Of a stretch of DNA of 64,000 bases, positions 61,399-64,000 are shown piece by piece. A program made the position numbers and the translations under genes. The notes under the pieces were generated by a model. The model was given only the letters and a program-made list of their open reading frames with translations, ran no database searches and was not told where the DNA came from. The stretch is from positions 62,001 to 126,000 of the forward strand of contig NZ_PGGO01000010.1 of assembly GCF_003010955.1 (NCBI RefSeq), given 5' to 3'. Source of the DNA: Phyllobacterium brassicacearum. GTDB lineage: Bacteria > Pseudomonadota > Alphaproteobacteria > Rhizobiales > Rhizobiaceae. Numbering within the stretch: position 1 is the first letter of the stretch; the number at the start of each line of letters is the position of its first letter.

Positions 61399-62150
61399 TA
61401 GAGCAATTCCCGGATCGAGACCCAGCGGCCACCCGGCGTCTCCGCCGTCACGGCAAAAAGCATGCGCAGGAACGTCCAGGCCGATTCATCATGCACCAGA
61501 TGATGCGTGAGGATGCCGACCGGCTCGTCACTGCCGTCAAAACGCTGCTGCAATTCGCCGACCAATGCGGCGACCAGCTCGCCATGATCGCGGCAACCAC
61601 CCGTGCCATGCCAGTCCATCAGATCCACATGCGTGTTGATGATCGGCAGGAAGGCCGCTTGCTTTGCCTTGACCCGTCCGAATACGGACAAGCCTTCAAA
61701 ACCCGATGTTGCCAACTCCGGTAGCAGCAACGGATCAATTCGGTTCCAAGGGGGTACCAGGACCGGTACAAATCGCTCTGAAAACTGCTCCTTGAGGAAC
61801 GCAAAACCACTGCGGAGTTCACCGGTCATGGTGCTCAACTGCCGGTGCGGGCCAAGCTCCTGCTTTTTTTCATGCGACGGTGCATGGTTTTTATGCGACC
61901 AGCCATGCACGGCAACAGTCGTGCTCTCCTCGCCCCTTAGACGTATGGCAAGCGCCTCGCCTGTATTCGCCGGGATCACGGCAAGCGTCAACGGCACTGT
62001 GTGTTTCTTGCCCAGCGCCAACAGCTGCTCCAGTGCATCGCCCGGCTTGACTGCATCATCATCACGCAGCCAGAAACGGGCACAGCGGTTCGCATGGATC
62101 CAGCGCGCAAGTTCGGCCCGCAATGGTCTCCACACTGCATCATCTGTCAT
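61398..62150 (-). CDS. Polysaccharide deacetylase-like protein
   Basis: Predicted NodB-fold glycan deacetylase. The ATG at 62150 overlaps the upstream glycosyltransferase stop (ATGA) and yields 250 residues. The family markers are RFWLRDDDA with paired aspartates (about 25-33) and TVAVHGWSHKNH (about 79-90) for the metal histidines; VPPWNRIDPLLL resembles the active-site arginine motif region. No signal peptide is seen, so it may act on a cytoplasmic lipid-linked sugar, which fits coupling to a glycosyltransferase. Confidence 0.82.
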   Translation of the reverse strand: MTDDAVWRPLRAELARWIHANRCARFWLRDDDAVKPGDALEQLLALGKKHTVPLTLAVIPANTGEALAIRLRGEESTTVAVHGWSHKNHAPSHEKKQELGPHRQLSTMTGELRSGFAFLKEQFSERFVPVLVPPWNRIDPLLLPELATSGFEGLSVFGRVKAKQAAFLPIINTHVDLMDWHGTGGCRDHGELVAALVGELQQRFDGSDEPVGILTHHLVHDESAWTFLRMLFAVTAETPGGRWVSIRELL

Positions 62151-63241
62151 TCGCCACGCTCCACACAGTCTCGCAACAGTTGATCCAGTCGTTTTGAAGC
62201 AACTTCCAGCGAACGTTCCTCGAGCACGAATCTGCGCGCCTCCCGGCCCATTGCACTGCGCCATTCGTCGCCATCCAGCATCTGCGCAATGGCATCCGCA
62301 TAGGCACGGATATCGCCCGTCTCTGTCAATATCCCCGTCACGCCATGCTGGACTACCTCGGGCACGCCAGCAGTCGCCTGTGCCACCACCGGCAAGCCGG
62401 CTGCCTGCGCCTCCATATAGGCGATGCCGTAGGCCTCGCCGGTCCCGGGCCACACATACGTGCCCCCTTGGCCAAGAAGCTCTTCAATCTCCGCGGCCTG
62501 CTTCTGACCTAGCCATTCGACGCGATGCTGGCCGAAGTCTGCGAACATTGCCCGTACTTCGTCACGTGCTGGACCATCGCCGATGACAGTCAGTCGCCAT
62601 TGCCTGCGCACGATAAGGGCCAGAGCCCTGGCGAGCATCCTGTAACTCTCGAGCTTGTCTCCCGGTCGCATCATTGCAACTGTTACAAGGCGTTTTGGAT
62701 TGTACTGTGCAATTTTGGAGCGAAACGCCGAAACGTCGATAAAAGGCTCAAGGCGTTCCAGACGCGCTTCGGGGATACTGGCGGCAAGTCCCACCTCATC
62801 GCGCCTGGTGAAGCAAATGTTGACAGCAGCCTTCCGCACCATGTCAACCACCAGCGATTGCAATCCGGCCCAATCGGTGTCGGCCCGCCGTCTGGAATAG
62901 GAAGCTTCGGCAGTCACACAAGGAATTGTCCACGCGGCCACGAGCGGCGGTCCTATGAGATCCGGCGCCTTGTAATAGGGGTGATAGCAAAACCAGAGAT
63001 CGGGCTTCCTGTCCCGGCGCCATTCGTTTGAAAGGCGTTCGACCTCGCGTCGCGCCAGCACAGCGAGCTGCCCTCGCCCCCCGGCCTCCGGCGTAGCAGA
63101 AAAGCTTCGCAGCTCCGAGGCAATCTCAACACTATGCCCCGCCAATCGTAGGGCCGCTATCAGCAGCCGTGCCATCTGCCGGTCGCCCGAAGGCACCGGA
63201 TGATTGGGCGATTTGAGCGGGGCGTAGAAGGCAATGTGCAT
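62147..63241 (-). CDS. GT4 glycosyltransferase coupled to the deacetylase
   Basis: The 364-residue protein has the GT-B fold with LKSPNHPVPSGDRQMARLLI near the N terminus, VTVAMMRPGDKLESYRMLAR near 195 and the GT4 donor region TYVWPGTGEAYGIAYMEAQA (about 272-291) with both glutamates. It presumably adds a sugar that the deacetylase then modifies, or the reverse. It is divergent from the CyaC-like gene. Confidence 0.88.
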   Translation of the reverse strand: MHIAFYAPLKSPNHPVPSGDRQMARLLIAALRLAGHSVEIASELRSFSATPEAGGRGQLAVLARREVERLSNEWRRDRKPDLWFCYHPYYKAPDLIGPPLVAAWTIPCVTAEASYSRRRADTDWAGLQSLVVDMVRKAAVNICFTRRDEVGLAASIPEARLERLEPFIDVSAFRSKIAQYNPKRLVTVAMMRPGDKLESYRMLARALALIVRRQWRLTVIGDGPARDEVRAMFADFGQHRVEWLGQKQAAEIEELLGQGGTYVWPGTGEAYGIAYMEAQAAGLPVVAQATAGVPEVVQHGVTGILTETGDIRAYADAIAQMLDGDEWRSAMGREARRFVLEERSLEVASKRLDQLLRDCVERGE

Positions 63242-63282
63242 GTGGCTTTATGGATCATGAAAGCGGATTCGTCCTGCAAGAA

Positions 63283-63314
63283 GCTTGCACACCCATTTGC
63301 GCGCAATTGCAAGC
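63283..63314. promoter_or_regulatory. Nested palindromes in the promoter region of the CyaC-like gene
   Basis: An outer inverted repeat GCTTGCA/TGCAAGC encloses the perfect 10-bp palindrome TTGCGCGCAA (63297-63306). It lies between a glycosyltransferase gene and the cyclase-like gene. Function unknown. Confidence 0.4.
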
Positions 63315-63446
63315 AACTACACATAAATGTCATCCGGCTCGAACCTTGTGCTGCCATCATTGGAGAGCAATGCCGGAAGCGGAGTTCATCTCGCCAAATC
63401 AACATTCGTCGCTTAAGTTAGTTTGATTGAAATCAATCCGGTATCC

Positions 63447-64000
63447 ATGACAGCAGCCTACACAGTGCCCCGCTTTTCCGAACGCTCCCTGCGCAGGGCA
63501 CGACTGGCTTCCGGGCTGATCATGCTCGTCTTCGTGACGTTGCATCTTGGAAACCATGCGCTGAACCTGATTTCCCTCAACGCCGCGGAAGAAGGCCGAC
63601 TGTGGTTTACGGCTATCTGGCGTAACCCGATTGGCACAGCCCTGCTCTACGGTGCCGTGTTCGTCCATATTACGCTTGTCATGCGATCGCTCTACCTGCA
63701 CCGGACGCTTGTCATGCCGGTACGCGAGGCTCTGCAGGTCATTCTTGGGTTGCTGATTCCACTCCTCATTATCGAGCATGTCGTTGCAACGCGCGTACGC
63801 TTCGAAATGATGGGGCTGCAGGACAGTTACGAGTCTGTCATACGCGCACTTTGGATCGACTCTCCCATGGGCGGCCTGCGTCAATCGATTGCCCTCCTTG
63901 TCATCTGGACCCACGGCTGCATAGGCGTCCATTTCTGGTTGCGTTATCGTGATTGGTACTCAAGGGCCGCGCCATTCTTGCTGACGTTCGCAATCCTTCT
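63447..64000 (+). CDS. Membrane cytochrome-b-like N terminus, probable CyaC-type adenylate cyclase (3' end outside window)
   Basis: The open frame starts at ATG 63447 and runs without stop to the window edge (184 codons). It encodes at least four membrane helices (about 21-42, 64-82, 94-114, 146-164) with histidines at 37, 74, 111 and 156, the arrangement of a di-haem b anchor like that of succinate dehydrogenase. In S. meliloti CyaC such a domain is fused to an adenylate cyclase domain. The catalytic part lies outside the window, so the cyclase call is inference; another quinone-linked cytochrome b is possible. Confidence 0.65.
   Translation, partial: MTAAYTVPRFSERSLRRARLASGLIMLVFVTLHLGNHALNLISLNAAEEGRLWFTAIWRNPIGTALLYGAVFVHITLVMRSLYLHRTLVMPVREALQVILGLLIPLLIIEHVVATRVRFEMMGLQDSYESVIRALWIDSPMGGLRQSIALLVIWTHGCIGVHFWLRYRDWYSRAAPFLLTFAIL

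Noticed and set aside
63281-63300. GAAGCTTGC upstream of the CyaC-like gene as an eighth flagellar box
   Set aside because: The second hexamer is missing and the sequence is explained by the nested palindrome there.
63290-63307. Third copy of the 23-nt shared element (CCCATTTGCGCGCAA)
   Set aside because: Needs a gap and keeps only ATTTGC and CGCA; indistinguishable from chance.
1-64000. CRISPR arrays, tRNA or rRNA genes, transposases, phage genes, toxin-antitoxin pairs
   Set aside because: Reading both strands showed no regularly spaced repeats, no cloverleaf-like gene, and no protein of these classes.

Overview
The window reads as a chromosomal or chromid segment of an alphaproteobacterium of the order Rhizobiales, closest in gene content to the Brucella/Ochrobactrum/Phyllobacterium/Mesorhizobium group. 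The evidence is the alphaproteobacterial flagellar set (FlaF, FlbT, MotC, MotE, an FtcR/Rem-type master regulator), a LuxR regulator that resembles Brucella VjbR and sits beside flhB, and DtxR-type MntR and quinoprotein-like cyclase families typical of rhizobia. The genus cannot be fixed from the sequence alone.

Positions 1-35885 are one continuous flagellar and motor locus. Minus-strand units, from low to high coordinates, are flhA-fliR-orf; flgE-flgK-flgL-flaF-flbT-flgD-fliQ; ftcR; fliF-fliH-motB-motC-fliK-lytic transglycosylase; the flagellin gene; flgB-flgC-fliE-flgG-flgA-flgI-motE-flgH-fliL-fliP; and a DUF1217 gene-flgF-fliI-orf. A 1019-residue LysM protein gene follows. The plus-strand unit is motA-fliM-orf-fliN-fliG-flhB-orf. 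A direct-repeat element built on GCGAAG-CTTGC-GCGAAG lies 39-74 nt upstream of seven of these units, always in the same orientation to the gene. It is a good candidate for the binding site of FtcR, an OmpR-type activator encoded here, and it also precedes the LysM gene.

Positions 35889-39510 hold the VjbR-like regulator, a DUF3095 protein with a cyclase-like core, and a UDP-sugar dehydrogenase. Positions 39904-55434, all on the plus strand, form an accessory envelope or polysaccharide region. It contains a class III nucleotide cyclase translationally coupled to a polysaccharide lyase, a complete peptide-type ABC importer, three glycosyltransferases (two MurG-like paralogues flanking a GT4 enzyme), a very unusual ABC exporter-like protein in which every ATPase motif is degraded, and a stand-alone cyclic-nucleotide-binding protein. 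The exporter-like gene also carries an apparent single-base frameshift near 54498. Cyclases at the edges and a cyclic-nucleotide sensor beside the exporter suggest that cAMP or cGMP controls surface polysaccharide handling; this is inference.

Positions 55500-58487 are a manganese module: a ZIP transporter and Tat-exported multicopper oxidase operon divergent from mntR, with a near-textbook MntR operator (ATAGC-N4-GCTAT) between them. Positions 58523-63241 encode a calcineurin-like phosphoesterase, a metallo-beta-lactamase-fold hydrolase, a polysaccharide deacetylase and a GT4 glycosyltransferase. The window ends inside a gene for a membrane protein with the histidine pattern of a di-haem cytochrome b, probably a CyaC-type adenylate cyclase. 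No rRNA, tRNA, insertion sequence, phage gene or CRISPR array was seen.
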